Made by a program: the position numbers and the translations under genes. From Symsagittifera roscoffensis (taxonomy: Eukaryota > Xenacoelomorpha > Acoela > Convolutidae), in the NCBI RefSeq assembly GCF_963678635.1, contig NC_087068.1, positions 31,436,318 through 31,500,317 of the forward strand: DNA of 64,000 nt. The letters are read 5' to 3'. The notes under the pieces were generated by a model. The model was not told the origin of the DNA and made no database searches. It saw only the letters and a list, made by a program, of their open reading frames with translations. This document shows positions 22,797 through 33,245 of this stretch, one piece after another. Positions within the stretch are counted from its first letter, which is position 1. Every line of letters starts with the position of its first letter.

Positions 22797-23387
22797 ATTT
22801 ATAATTCGTAGCAAAAAGTTCGGACAGACAGAATTAAGTAAAATGAGCAATCAATGCTTTTCGATGTTTTTTGCATGCAAAATCTGAAGCTGAATAGCCT
22901 TGAATTTTTTGTCAGACCAAATTGAAAATGCGAAGTGGCCGATTATCTGATGATTATGCTAGCCTAATTTTACTGCAATGAAAATCCAGATTTTACTATA
23001 AAACAGTTAGCAAAATTAGTTAAGAATTGAAATCTACCGTTTATGATGTTTTAACAAAGAAGAATATCAAGGAGTTATTTTCAACGAAAAAAAAAACAGA
23101 TTAGGCGGCCCCAAAAAAAAACAAACGGAAGTGATGATGATATAATTCAAAATTTGGAAACTAATCACAGAAAAATATTAGCCACCCTGAGCAATAATTT
23201 TTCTGTTTCAAGGTTTAGTATTCAACGCATCGGATGCAATTGCCCGCCGTGGTTATAGGTTTTGAGCGAAACTCTGCTTTATGAACTTTCGACGTTATGT
23301 TTATTTCAGTTTTAATTTCCGTTGATGTCCAGACAGTTGCTCTTTTTAATTAATTCTGTCTGTCCGAACTGTTTGCAACTCTCTATA
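22797..23387. mobile_element. Family-2 TIR element, copy 1 (inside family-1 copy C)
   Basis: The left end is ATAATTCGTAGCAAAAAGTT followed by CGGACAGACAGAATT. The right end is AATTCTGTCTGTCCGAACTG then TTTGCAACTCTCTATA. The body carries the conserved block TGCCCGCCGTGGTTATAG. A further solo left end (GCAAAAAGTTTGAGCGGACA) lies near 23500. Confidence 0.75.
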
Positions 23388-23634
23388 GTCCGAATAGTTG
23401 AAATTTACTGTGTTTCAAGGCATCTTTACTGTCTCAAGGTCAGCATTATTTATACATTTAAGATGCTGACTGATAAACTTGTTAAATATTGTGAAAAATT
23501 GCAAAAAGTTTGAGCGGACAGAGTTAATTTAGAGCAATCTGCCATTTTTGAGCTAACAGCAAATTTTCAGTAATCTTGAAACATCATTATGGTTGTCAGA
23601 AACATTAGTTTTCGCACGCAAAAATTGCCCAAAA

Positions 23635-24019
23635 TATAGAGAGTGCAAAAAGTTCGGACAGACAGAATTAATTAAAAAGAACAACTGTCTAGACATCAAC
23701 GGAAATTAAAACTGAAATAATTATAAAAAAACAGATTAGGATGCCCCAAAGAAACGGAAGTGAAGATAATGAAATTATTCAAAATTTGGAAACTAATCGC
23801 AAAAAAAATAAAATACACTGGGCAATAATTGTCCGGTTTCAAGGTTAACTATTCGACGCTTCAGATGTAATTGCCCGCCGTGGTTATAAGTTTCGAGTGA
23901 AACTCTGCTTTATGAACTTTCGACGTTATATTTATTTCAATTTTAATTTCCGTTGATGTAATGTCCGTTGCTCTTTTTAATTAATTTTGTCTGTCCGAAT
24001 TTTTTTGCAATTCTCTATA
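23635..24019. mobile_element. Family-2 TIR element, copy 2 (inside family-1 copy C)
   Basis: It starts TATAGAGAGTGCAAAAAGTT then CGGACAGACAG, and ends CTGTCTGTCCGAATTTTTTT-like text then GCAATTCTCTATATA. It shares the internal TGCCCGCCGTGGTTATAAG block with the other copies but is shorter because of an internal deletion. Confidence 0.75.
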
Positions 24020-24170
24020 TACTTCAGAAATTTAATAGTGTCCAATAAATTTGTTTTGCACTTGAACTTTGAGCTTCATCATTTTTACCTAAAGCCAAAA
24101 CAATTTGCCAGAAGCGCATTTCAAAGTTCTAGTTTATCGCATTTTGTCCGGATATTTTATATAATCACTG

Positions 24171-25787
24171 TATAAGTCAAGACATGGCAGGCACAAAAGT
24201 TTCTTAGAGTCTTACCTATAAATTACAAACTTAAATTATCTAACTTTTTTGATTACACACACGATGGTTGGTACGAAATTGAAAGAAGTGACGAATCTCC
24301 ATAGGCCGCTCAAGGTTTGTCTGAAATCAACTAGTTTCCTTGCCGTCAATATTTTTAGTGCTATTCAAGAATGTTGATATGGTTTGTATTGAAAAAAACC
24401 CACCCCAAAATTATGATTTGAAAAACAGTCGCCTGATTAATGATTCCCTAACAGTACACGGGTTGATCTCCATACACAACAAAGCTTATCATACAATTCC
24501 AAAAAAGAAAAAGCTCATCGTATAATTTTATACATTGAGTGTGTGGAAAAATGTTTATCATACATTTTCCATATGTGAAAATGTTTTGATAAAATTTTTT
24601 TTACAGTGCTGCATAAAAAATTGCGAAAAGGAAACAAATTTCAAGAAAATTGTTTTTCTCAATTTTCATTTGCAATATCATTTTCTCGCACAAGCAATTT
24701 TCGAAAAAGAAAATTTGCATGCTGAGAGCAAATTTCACACCAATGAAACAAAATAGCTTGAACATTTTTGTGCGAATCGAAATTTGAAACTTTTTAATAT
24801 ATTCTTTGAACTATAAGATACACTTCGTTATGTCATGAAAACCAGTCGACGATTTTCGAAAAGATAAATTTTTGGCTAAATTTTGTTTTAGTCTATTTCT
24901 AAAGTTTGAGACCCTGTGCATAATTTTGAGTGATAAATAAATCACAGTAATTACTCAAATGCCCCGGTATCTGTGAGATTTTTTCCCTTCAATCAAGGGG
25001 TTTCTTGCGGTAGAAAATCTCTGGTCATTCTGTTTTCGGACGAAACATAAAATATTTATCAAAACTCGAAAAATAATATATTGTTTATATAGATAAAAAG
25101 CTTGTCATCTAGTTTTTATTCATAAAAAAATGCTTATCGTGAAGTTTTTTTTACAATTTTTTGTGTGAAAATTGCATGAGCGGTTTTAATTAACCCGGTT
25201 CGCAGTAAAAGTAAGGAGCAAATTTTCTCGAGACGGGGAAATTTTCAACAAAAAACGAATGTTCCGTCACTATTTTTTAAGTTGACCAAACTAGTTAATT
25301 TAGCTCTCTCAAAACAGATTTTTATTTTGAAAAATTCGAACCAAAATAAATTTCAAGCTGACCACCTTAATTTTTTGTCGAGCGCTCCACCTAAAAACTG
25401 TAAAAAAATTTTTAAACGATATCAAAGGGGTATCTTAATCGGAAGCTGTTACAAAAAGAAAAGCTTTTTAATTGATAATTTAGACTCATATTTTTCCTTC
25501 ATGTTACGAGCAGCATAAATATCAAATCTGTATCTGTTTACAATAGAGAATTCGTTCACCTAGCAACTTTTGCACTACGACGTTTTTTGTCCACATTTTT
25601 TGTTCACATACGACATTTTTTGTACGACATTATTTTTGCTTTTCTTTTGACGCTTTAATAATTTTAACTCAATTTATGAATGCTGTCCAGTAACTTCTAA
25701 CAAAACGAAGGAATGAGTTTGAAAAGCACTTGTCAATGGTTTCGTATAATTTTGTGTTAAACTTGAACTAGTTGGTTTCTTGGCTAG
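24171..25787. other. Putative intron sequence; short tandem repeat near its 3' end
   Basis: There is no gene I can support. At about 25577-25632 a 13-mer resembling CGACATTTTTTGT is repeated about four times imperfectly. A candidate splice acceptor, GGTTTCTTGGCTAG, ends at 25787. Confidence 0.4.
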
Positions 25788-26809
25788 GTTCACTGTATGG
25801 AGAGCGTTTATTTGCCTGTTACTTTCGTTCAACAATCGATTGGAGTTCGCCCAACTCAGAGAAAAAAGCCGGCGAGGTTTTGTTCTCCTATGACCAATTC
25901 TTATATTTGAGAAAAGCCGCTCGTGTTGCTTTCAATGGGGTTTTGACATTGCTATCTTGCGTAGAACGCTTCGAAACCAACGCAGTTGCTCAGGTTATAG
26001 ACGACATGAGGTTTGCTTCCGACAATTTAACTTCAGTTGAAGATGGCGACGATGCAGAAGCCACTCTGCTGCAATTTGCCGGAGTTGAGAAGGTCAATAA
26101 AACAGATATGAAACCGCAAGTGGCTTACTTCATGCAGAAATATGACCTGAATACAGCAAAAACACTTACAGCTGAGACCATAAGCAACTCAGCAGTTCAG
26201 TTTTGGATAAAAAACTCAATCGATGAGTATAAATATCCAGGAGAAAACCAGTACTTCATGAGTAAGTGCGGGAATAGAACTGAACTTGTGCCTGAACTAG
26301 ATCACAATGAGTTTGTGCTTATGACGTCAGAAGTTGCAACTTCAGTTTCGTGTCAGAAACTGCAGATCACTCCTGAAAATGATCCTTCCAATCTATATTT
26401 TTATTTAGCTTGTGAGTTTCGATACAGCCAGCCACTTATTGCGACATGCAAAACTTGGAAATGTAATTTCAACACAACGGTTTATAATCAGTATTGCTTA
26501 ACTTCTTTCTGGGCGCAGCTGTTTTCGGACGATTTTGACCCGAAAGGAGACTACTTTTTGCACCATTGTGACCCTGGGCAATCATGTCCGGCAACAGCTG
26601 ATGACAATGACATTTTCAACTCGGAATCATCTGCGACTGAGAATAATCCGACTACTTCACTGGCAAGCTCTGGAAAAGCTGCAAATCAAGTGCTACTATA
26701 CGGCAACTCTAACCGAAATAAAAGTAGAAGCAATGTTGAATCTTCCGAGTTTAGCTTTTATTTATTATGTTTTAATTATGTTTTTTTAGACTTATCGTCT
26801 GATTTTTAG
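25788..26809 (+). CDS. Secreted divergent CAP-like protein, 3' exon
   Basis: This open frame of about 340 codons has no good ATG at its start and begins after a splice-acceptor-like TTTCTTGGCTAG. It is therefore read as the last exon of the gene that begins at 16121; the phases agree (1/1). It opens with RLFACYFRSTIDW, which may close a first CAP-like domain, then carries a second one. That has a helical N-half, YPGEN, then HNEFVLMTSEVATSVSCQKL, LYFYLACEFRYS, and near the end GDYFLHHCDPGQSC. These correspond in order to FTKVGC, WACHYEY and NFLNLC / NFLRMC in the giant protein at 36455, so I infer a shared family. The classical CAP active-site histidine (GHYTQ) is absent. The tail is Ser/Thr/Asn-rich. 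The middle part of domain 1 is missing, so an exon in the intron may be undetected. Confidence 0.6.
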
Positions 26810-26873
26810 CAATCAAAATATACATATTTAAGGAGCTACACAATATATCTGATAATTTGATAAATGGAATCGA

Positions 26874-26879
26874 AATAAA
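26874..26879 (+). terminator. Candidate polyadenylation signal
   Basis: AATAAA lies 65 bases after the stop codon of the CAP-like gene (TAG at 26807-26809), on the coding strand. In such an AT-rich region the hexamer can occur by chance, but position and orientation fit. Confidence 0.45.
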
Positions 26880-26929
26880 AACTACGCTTCAATTTTAAAT
26901 GGGTGAACTGACTTTTTATGGGGATTTTA

Positions 26930-27657
26930 TATCCGGGTGGAGGTGCTCACTTTATAATTCGACTTTCAAAGTCGAGCATATGTCAGTGCTCGACCGAAAA
27001 AAAAATCGAGACAGGGGTTTGGGCCGAGCACTTTGAAATAATTATGTTAATGATCGAGCAAATAGTTTTTGGGGTAATTTTTTATTGATTAAAAAAGCCA
27101 AAATTGATCAATTTTTGGGGTGAAATTTTGGGCTCGAGTTTCGCAAAACAACTTAATTCTAATCTGCTGAGTTCTAATTAAGAACGCTGAAATTTTTGGC
27201 CGAAAATAGTCTTTCAAGCTTCAACCATATTTTTAATGTTTTCGACTGAAATTGAAAAGTTGAGTATCCATATGATGAAAAAATGATTAAAAAAATAGTT
27301 CATCTTTACGTTACGAAGCATTTAAATGGCAAATAATTCGAACAATTTCACTCTGATAACAAAAAATACATTACCGCAAAAGCGTAATTTTTATTGTTTA
27401 ATTTTGGATAACACATTTTAATTGAAAGTCGAAACATGCTCGGATTTGGGCGATTCAGTCGAAACATATCTTGCTTGGTTCGAGCAAAGTCTAGAAAATT
27501 GTGTTCGGTCGAGACGGTCGAAACATGTTTTGCCCGGGTTGAGCACGGTAGAGCACATTTTTGTTTGGTCGAGAAAGTCAAAACATACCCCGAGTTTGGT
27601 CGACAAGGTCGTCAAAACATACCAATTTTTGGTCGAGATAGCACCTCGACCCGGGTA
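26930..27657. mobile_element. TIR element with CCGGGT(C/G)GAGGTGCT ends
   Basis: The left end TATCCGGGTGGAGGTGCTC (about 26930) and the right end AGCACCTCGACCCGGGTA (27640-27657) are inverted copies. Inside the right end, GGTCGAAACAT-like 10-12-mers recur about eight times between 27420 and 27640. The left end contains GAGCA/GTCGAG text of the same type. Sub-terminal clusters of short motifs are typical of some DNA transposons whose transposase binds them. It lies about 50 bp after the CAP-like gene's polyadenylation signal. Confidence 0.65.
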
Positions 27658-28471
27658 GGATAAGAATAAATTTTTTCCAGAAATTATACATTGAGTAGAC
27701 CACGCATTAACAATTATCGAAGTAATCAAGTTTACTCATGAAGCATCAGCTAAACTAACAGCCCAACGGTTGATGTCTGAACAACTGTTTTCAAGTTTTT
27801 TTTCTAAAAAGTTTGGTCCTCTCAGTTTATGAAAATGACTGCTTAGCTTTAAAATTTGAAAGGTTGAAAAACTTTTGCCAGAGGAAACGTTATTTATTTT
27901 TGAGCTTGCTCTGAATATGAGTAGCCGGTTTGAAAGGCAAGTCGTTGATATTTTGATGAGCGTTATTTTTTGAGAAAAAAAAGCAAGAAATCAACGGCGT
28001 TTTAATTTTTTCTAGAAGAAATCTTCGAAATTTTTCGGGAGAAGTGGAAAAAATGTAGAGGTAAGATAAAACTTTTTTGTTGCTCCAATTTTAATCAGCT
28101 CTTTTTCAATAGTTTTCAGCTTACGCTGAATAGCTTTTAACGAAATTAATGAACAACGTTTTATACATTGAAATAATTCCGACCTTGAGACAGTGAAATT
28201 GTTTTCAAACTGGAATCAAATGTTCAAAATTGAATTTGAAGTGTCAAAAGAGCAAACCAAAATGATTGCGCTTTTGTAGAGCTCAGATGTTTTTGAATAT
28301 CTTCACGCCGTTCAATTCAGCAGCGATCTGACATGCAATTTCGCAGTTGATAAGAAGACGTAAAACGCCGGAAAAAAGGCAATCACGAGCTTTCAAAGAA
28401 CTTTTTCTAAATAGTTCAAGCTTGAAAGTCAGAATTATATCAAAAATTTAGACGTTATTCGATAAATTTGT
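27658..28471. other. No recognisable feature
   Basis: This is AT-rich sequence with no gene or repeat that I can define. Confidence 0.35.
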
Positions 28472-28937
28472 TATAGAGAGTTGCAAAAAGTTGGGACAGA
28501 CAGAATTAATTAAAAAGAGCAACTGTCTAGACATCAACGGAAATTAAAACTGAAATAAACATAACGTCGAAAATTTATAAAGCAGAGTTTCGCTCTTAAC
28601 CTATAACCATGGCGGGAAATTGCATCCGAAGCGTCGAATAGTAAACCTTGAAACAATACAATTGTTGCTCAGGGTAGTTTATGCTTTTTTTGCGATTAGT
28701 TTCCAAATTTTGAATGATTTGATCATCTTCCTTTCCGTTTGATTTTTTTGAGGCGGCCTAATTTGATTTTTTTTGTTGTTTAAAATAACTCTAGATTTCA
28801 TTTTTTCTAACTAATATTGCTAACAACTTTATATGAAAATCTGGATGCTCATCGCAGTATTTAAAAATTAGGCTGATTTAATCATCGGATAATTGACGAT
28901 CTCGCATTTTGAATTTGCTTTGACAAAAAATCCAAGA
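28472..28937. mobile_element. Family-2 element, copy 3 (left end intact, right end truncated)
   Basis: It starts TATAGAGAGTTGCAAAAAGT and carries the family block (AACATAACGTCGAAAATTTA, ATAACCATGGCGGGAAATTG). It runs directly into the left end of copy 4, so its own right TIR is absent. Confidence 0.75.
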
Positions 28938-29412
28938 TATAGAGAGTTGCAAAAAGTTCGGACAGAAAAAATAAATTGAAAAGAGTAACTGTATAGACAT
29001 CAACGGAATATAAAACTGAAATAAACTTAACGTCGAAAGTGCATAAAGCAGAGTCTTCGCCCAAAACCTATGACCACGGCGGGGAAGCGCCAAATAGTAA
29101 GCCTTGAAACAAGAAAATTATTGCTCAGGGTGGCTAATGTTTTTCTGCGTTTAGTTTCCAAAAAACTCTAGATTTCGCTTTTCAACTAATTTTGCTAACT
29201 AATTTATTAAAAAAATCTGGATGTTCATTGCAGTATTTAAAAATTAGGCTAGCGTTATCATCGAATAATCGACAACCTTGCATTTGAATTTTGTCTGACA
29301 AAAAATTCAAAGTGGTTCGACTTCAGATTTTGCATGCAAAAAAACGTCGAAAAGCATTGATTGCAGATTTTAATTAATTCTGTCTGTCCGAACTTTTTGC
29401 TACTAATTATAG
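28938..29412. mobile_element. Family-2 element, copy 4
   Basis: The left end is TATAGAGAGTTGCAAAAAGT at 28938. The right end is AATTCTGTCTGTCCGAACTT then TTTGCTACTAATTATAG, closing at 29412. The outermost bases of the two ends differ (GAGAGTTGC versus AGTAGC), as also seen at the left end of copy 1, so at least two end variants circulate. Confidence 0.78.
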
Positions 29413-29507
29413 TTCGCTTCAGATTTTGCATGCAAAAAGCGTCGAAAAGCACTGATTGCTCATTTTTTTCAATTCTGTCTGTCTGAACTTTTTGCTACTA
29501 ATTATAG
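29413..29507. repeat. Duplicated family-2 right terminus
   Basis: The last roughly 95 bases of copy 4 (from TTCAGATTTTGCATGCAAAA to CTACTAATTATAG) are repeated immediately, with small changes. This suggests a local tandem duplication or a second truncated insertion. Confidence 0.75.
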
Positions 29508-31440
29508 AAGCTATAGTTGACGAATTGTGGTACTGCTCAGGCTGTAACCTTGAGAAACTATAAGTATGTATATAATGTACTTAAACTTAGTTAGTTTGTG
29601 CCAAGGTATTGACCTGGATTTATTAACGTGCACCCAAAATATTCAGTATTGCTTTTTACTAGAGCAAGACTCGGCAGCGATGAAAACCAAACAGAAAAGG
29701 TTTTCAAGGAAATAGAATTAAAGATTTGAACGGCATCTTAGTTCATTATCATCAGCTTAGTTATACAATAGAGAATTAAATATATATTTTTTCCGATCTG
29801 TTTTATTTAGAAAACCAAAAAAACTGCTGGTATCAGGGCAAAGCCCCGAATATTCCGCCAGCTTTTTTTAAAGCTTTTTAAGCTTATGGAGAAGTGTTTG
29901 TTCTAGATACTCTGATGAAATCTTCAAAAAACTGAAAAAATTGACTTTTTTCAGATTTTTTTGAATATCATTCCCTGACACGCTACGTGAAACGCAAATG
30001 GACTTGTTTAGCGTATAACCAAGAAAATAGCATGTCTCAAGGAACTTCGGAACGATTGCCAAGAACATTAAATCTTCATTTAGGCGAAGTTTTTTCCAAT
30101 CGGTCAACTTGGCTTTTGTTAACGTACCATTACTTCACAAAAAAAAAATTACCTTAATTTCCGTTGATGTAAAAAAGATCCTTTTCGAACGATCTAAAAA
30201 AACCGTCAAATATTGCTAGGCAATTTGTCTGAAGATTGAAAACCACCCCGAGCAAAAACACCGTCACTCTCTTCGAAGATCGAAACAATGAGAACAGCCG
30301 GTTTTTGAGCAAGTAGCCTAAGTTTGATTAGCGCTTTTTGTGCCTTTTGAAACCTGATCTTTTTATAGACGTTTTTTGACAAGTAAACTAAGTTATTTAA
30401 TAATAGAGGTAAAAGTATCAGTTTTTAAAAGCTTCAAGAAACGTTTCATAATCAAAGTTTTGTTGTTTGCTTCAATTAGCATGAAAAGTGCATGTTTTAT
30501 TACTTGTTTGTTTTTTAAATTTACCATCTTTTGATTTATGTAGTTGCATTTAAAAGCATGTCAAAAACTCTTTTCAAAAAAAATCTGAGCGGATGATAAA
30601 GTTTTGTCTGAGGAGCTATTATCTCGAAATAAGAAATGACTTAAATCAGTTTCGTTTTATTTTACACAGTAGCAGAACAGCAGGTTTTCAGGAAAGTTAC
30701 AAAAATTCGATTCTTTAAAAAAATTAAGATAAAAATAACAATGAGCCTATTTTTTGTAATGCCTTGAAATAAGATCTGTAATTAGGAATGGTTTACGTTG
30801 GGAGGACAACTCATTCAGATTTTGACCCCTCACTATTCAAAATGTCACCTCGGTGGTACTTATTTTGGAACACTAAATTTTTAGAACATCATTGAATGGG
30901 AGCGCCTGCCAAAAACGCACAAAAAGCCCCAAATCATCCTTTTTAACTATTATTTTTTAAAAGTTAGGGTTTTTTGGTGGTGATTTTTGAGAGCTCGGGG
31001 AGTCAATTTGATTGACGTAAACAAAGTTCGACATAAAATTCAGTTTGAGAATCACCCTCATTTCAAAAAAAATCTAGGTGGTCGGCGTTTTTCCATCACC
31101 CTTACGCATGAGCGCGCGCAGCGCGCGATTTCAATCAATCTTTAATGAGCCACCGCGAGTTTGTAACATCATGCTTTTGACCCGGAAATTGGCGTTCTCA
31201 CTAGGTTTACCGTATTTTTTCCTCGGGATTTTTCCATTAAAACTTGCTTCCCAAACTAGGGATAAGACAAAATTGGAAAAACAAATTCCATGAACATCCC
31301 GGAAAAATTAGCGAAATAAGAAGAGAAGGAACTACTAATTGAAAAAATTTAAAAATTTGTTTTGACTATATCTATAGCCGAGCGTATATGTTTAGTCCCA
31401 CACGCCGGATGATCAGGTTCAAACCACGATGGAAGAGAAA
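29508..31440. other. No gene recognised; dispersed repeat fragment near 29830
   Basis: The segment GGCAAAGCCCCGAATATTCC (29838) recurs as GGCAAAGCCCTGAATGTTCC near 35180, so both belong to an unknown dispersed repeat. The minus-strand frame at 29868-30107 is not recognisable. Near 31110 GCGCGCGCAGCGCGCG is a CpG-rich palindrome standing out in AT-rich DNA. Confidence 0.45.
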
Positions 31441-31489
31441 AAGTTTTCACATTTGAAATTTTTTCAGCTCGCTTATTTTGTAGCAGTGG

Positions 31490-32075
31490 AAGCTGTAAGC
31501 TCAAAAGTGATCAGTCCAGTGTATCTGTCGCACAATCTTAAAATGAGTGTGAAATTTCGAGCCTCAATCCGAGAGAAAAAGTTTTCTATTTTTAAAAATT
31601 GAAACTTAAAAATTAAAACTTGTATCTGTCGCACACTCTTAAAATGTGTGTAAAGGTTCGAGCCTCAATCCGAAAGAAAATTTTTTCCTTCAAGCTCAAA
31701 AGTGATTAGTCCAGTGTATCTGTCGCACAATCTTAAAATGAGTGTAAAGGTTCGAGCCTCAATCCGAGAGAAAAAGTTTTCTCTTTTTAAAAATTGAAAC
31801 TTAAAAATTTAAACTTGTATCTGTCGCACACTCTTAAAATGTGTGTAAACGTTCGAGCCTCAGTCCGAGAGAAAAAAATGTCTCTTTTTAAAAATTTAAA
31901 CCTAAAAATTGAAACTTGTATCTGTCGCACACGCTTAAAATGTGTGTAAAGGTTCGAGCCTCAATCCGAAAGAAAAATTTTTCCTGTAAGCTCAAAAGTG
32001 ATTAGTCCAGTGTATCTATCGCACAATCTTAAAATGAGTGTAAAAGTTCGAGCCTCAATCCGAGCGAAAAAAATG
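31490..32075 (+). repeat. Tandem array (six units, 93-102 bp) of a tRNA-like / SINE-like sequence
   Basis: GTATCTGTCGCACA starts at 31521, 31622, 31715, 31817, 31918 and 32012 (last unit: GTATCTATCGC). Spacings are 101, 93, 102, 101 and 94. Each unit continues with CTTAAAATG(A/T)GTGTAAA and GGTTCGAGCCTCAATCCG. The latter matches the tRNA B-box consensus GGTTCGANNCC, with an A-box-like TTAGTCCAGTG upstream in alternate units. The units come in two types: one with a CTCAAAAGTGATTAGTCC spacer and one with a TTTTTAAAAATTGAAAC spacer. This looks like a tandemly amplified tRNA-derived SINE head. No unit folds convincingly as a functional tRNA by eye. Confidence 0.75.
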
Positions 32076-32090
32076 TTCTCTTTCTAAAAA

Positions 32091-32640
32091 TTGAAAAAAT
32101 GTCGGGTTTAATTCGAATTGAAATTTTCACATCTTTATTTTCATATTTTTGAAACTAAAAAACTTAATTAAAAGCGGTTTTCAATGGAATCACTTATTTT
32201 ATCTGTTCCTTCGAGTAAAAAAAATTTCAAGAATGCTGAACATGACGTTAAAAATCACATTTTTCAACTTCTGACCATTTCATTAATTCAAGGAGTTTAC
32301 GTCAAAACAGCTTCACTTTCTCATCTTAGGTTTCCTTTTAATTGACTAATTTGAAATTAACTTAAACGATTTTAGTTCCATTTGACTGTTTCCTAGCTTT
32401 CAGTTTTTCTGGTAATGATTTTTTATCTTTGCCACAAAACATTTGCTTAGGTTTTACTTTGGGACCATATGCCTTCTCGTGGCGGTCCTGTTTATGATCA
32501 ACGAATATGCTTTTCTAGTTAGCTGCACTTCAAAAAAAAATACTTTTCTCGCTAACTGCACTCTTTACTAGATTTTTTTGCTAATTGCAACGTTTTTAAA
32601 GTTTTGCAAGCAAAACAATGCGACAAGAAGATCAAAATCT
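32091..32640. other. No recognisable feature
   Basis: This is AT-rich sequence with no coding signal. Confidence 0.35.
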
Positions 32641-32649
32641 TGGTGAAAT

Positions 32650-33245
32650 TTGTTTCGTTCAAATCAATTTTATGTTTCGGTTTTGTGTTCGGCTTTACGT
32701 TTGGACATTCTGTTCGACTTTATGGCTCGACTCTTTGTTTCGACAGACTCGAACTTATGATTTGACTGTGAATCCGACTATAGGGTCTTCTCGGCCATGG
32801 ATTTTTTGGTCAAACTTTGACATGTGTTCGACCTGCCTCGGTCGAAACATAAATCGCCAAACCTCGACCCGGGTAGTTATGTCATATCAGTCACCGCTTA
32901 ATAAGAAACAGGATTCGGCCGTTCGACTGGTACACAATTGAAACCCAAATTATTTATCGGACCGATGTACACGTTTTAAATTACAACAATCGGGACTCAA
33001 AATAGCTAAATCGAACAATCGCAATTAAAAATGGTTAAATCGCGACCAAACAAAGAAAAGCTGCGTCTGTGCTCGACCTAAGATTCGATTTTGCTCGACC
33101 TATATTTTGACTGTGTTCGACCTATATTTCGACTTTCTCGTCTAAATGTTTTGACTTTCGTGACCTATGTTTCGTTTTTGTCGACCTACGTTTCCTTTTT
33201 CTCGACCAAAATTGGGTACGTTTCGCCTCTTGTGATCGACTTAAA
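32650..33245. repeat. Clusters of TCGA(C/A)-type short motifs, related to the 26.9-27.7 kb element
   Basis: From 32650 to 32876 and from 33060 to 33245 short blocks such as TGTTCGAC, GGTCGAAACATA and CTCGACCTATATTTCGACTT recur at roughly 20-30 bp intervals. The text ACCTCGACCCGGGTA at 32861-32875 is the terminus of the element at 26930-27657. This is probably a rearranged second copy with its two sub-terminal motif clusters. The plus-strand frames at 32618 and 33091 are a by-product. Confidence 0.55.

Larger units (their letters stand above)
22170..24170. mobile_element. Family-1 MITE, copy C, diverged and split by family-2 insertions
   Basis: The left end is TA then CAGTGCTGATTTCAATTGAA at 22170. 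The right end TTTTGTCCGGATATTTTATA...CACTG closes at 24170, followed by TA. Internal blocks correspond to copy B in diverged form, with AAATTGACCTCTTGCATGGC near 22378 where copy B has its AGCCCC block. The interior from about 22797 to 24019 is foreign: it consists of family-2 elements that landed in the right arm. Confidence 0.7.

Noticed and set aside
24241-24310. Possible missing CAP exon (frame with MVGTKLKEVTNLH)
   Set aside because: It loosely resembles a CAP motif, but there is no splice acceptor in the right place and the frame is closed just upstream.
27348-27729. Overlapping ORFs on both strands near 27.4-27.7 kb
   Set aside because: They are produced by the GGTCGAAACAT motif cluster of a TIR element and have no coding features.
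31715-31790. Functional tRNA gene
   Set aside because: Only the B-box region is near consensus. I cannot form a full cloverleaf with a matching acceptor stem, and the unit is part of a tandem repeat.
31490-32075. CRISPR-like array
   Set aside because: The units are continuous tandem repeats with conserved 'spacers', contain a pol III B box, and lie in eukaryotic DNA.
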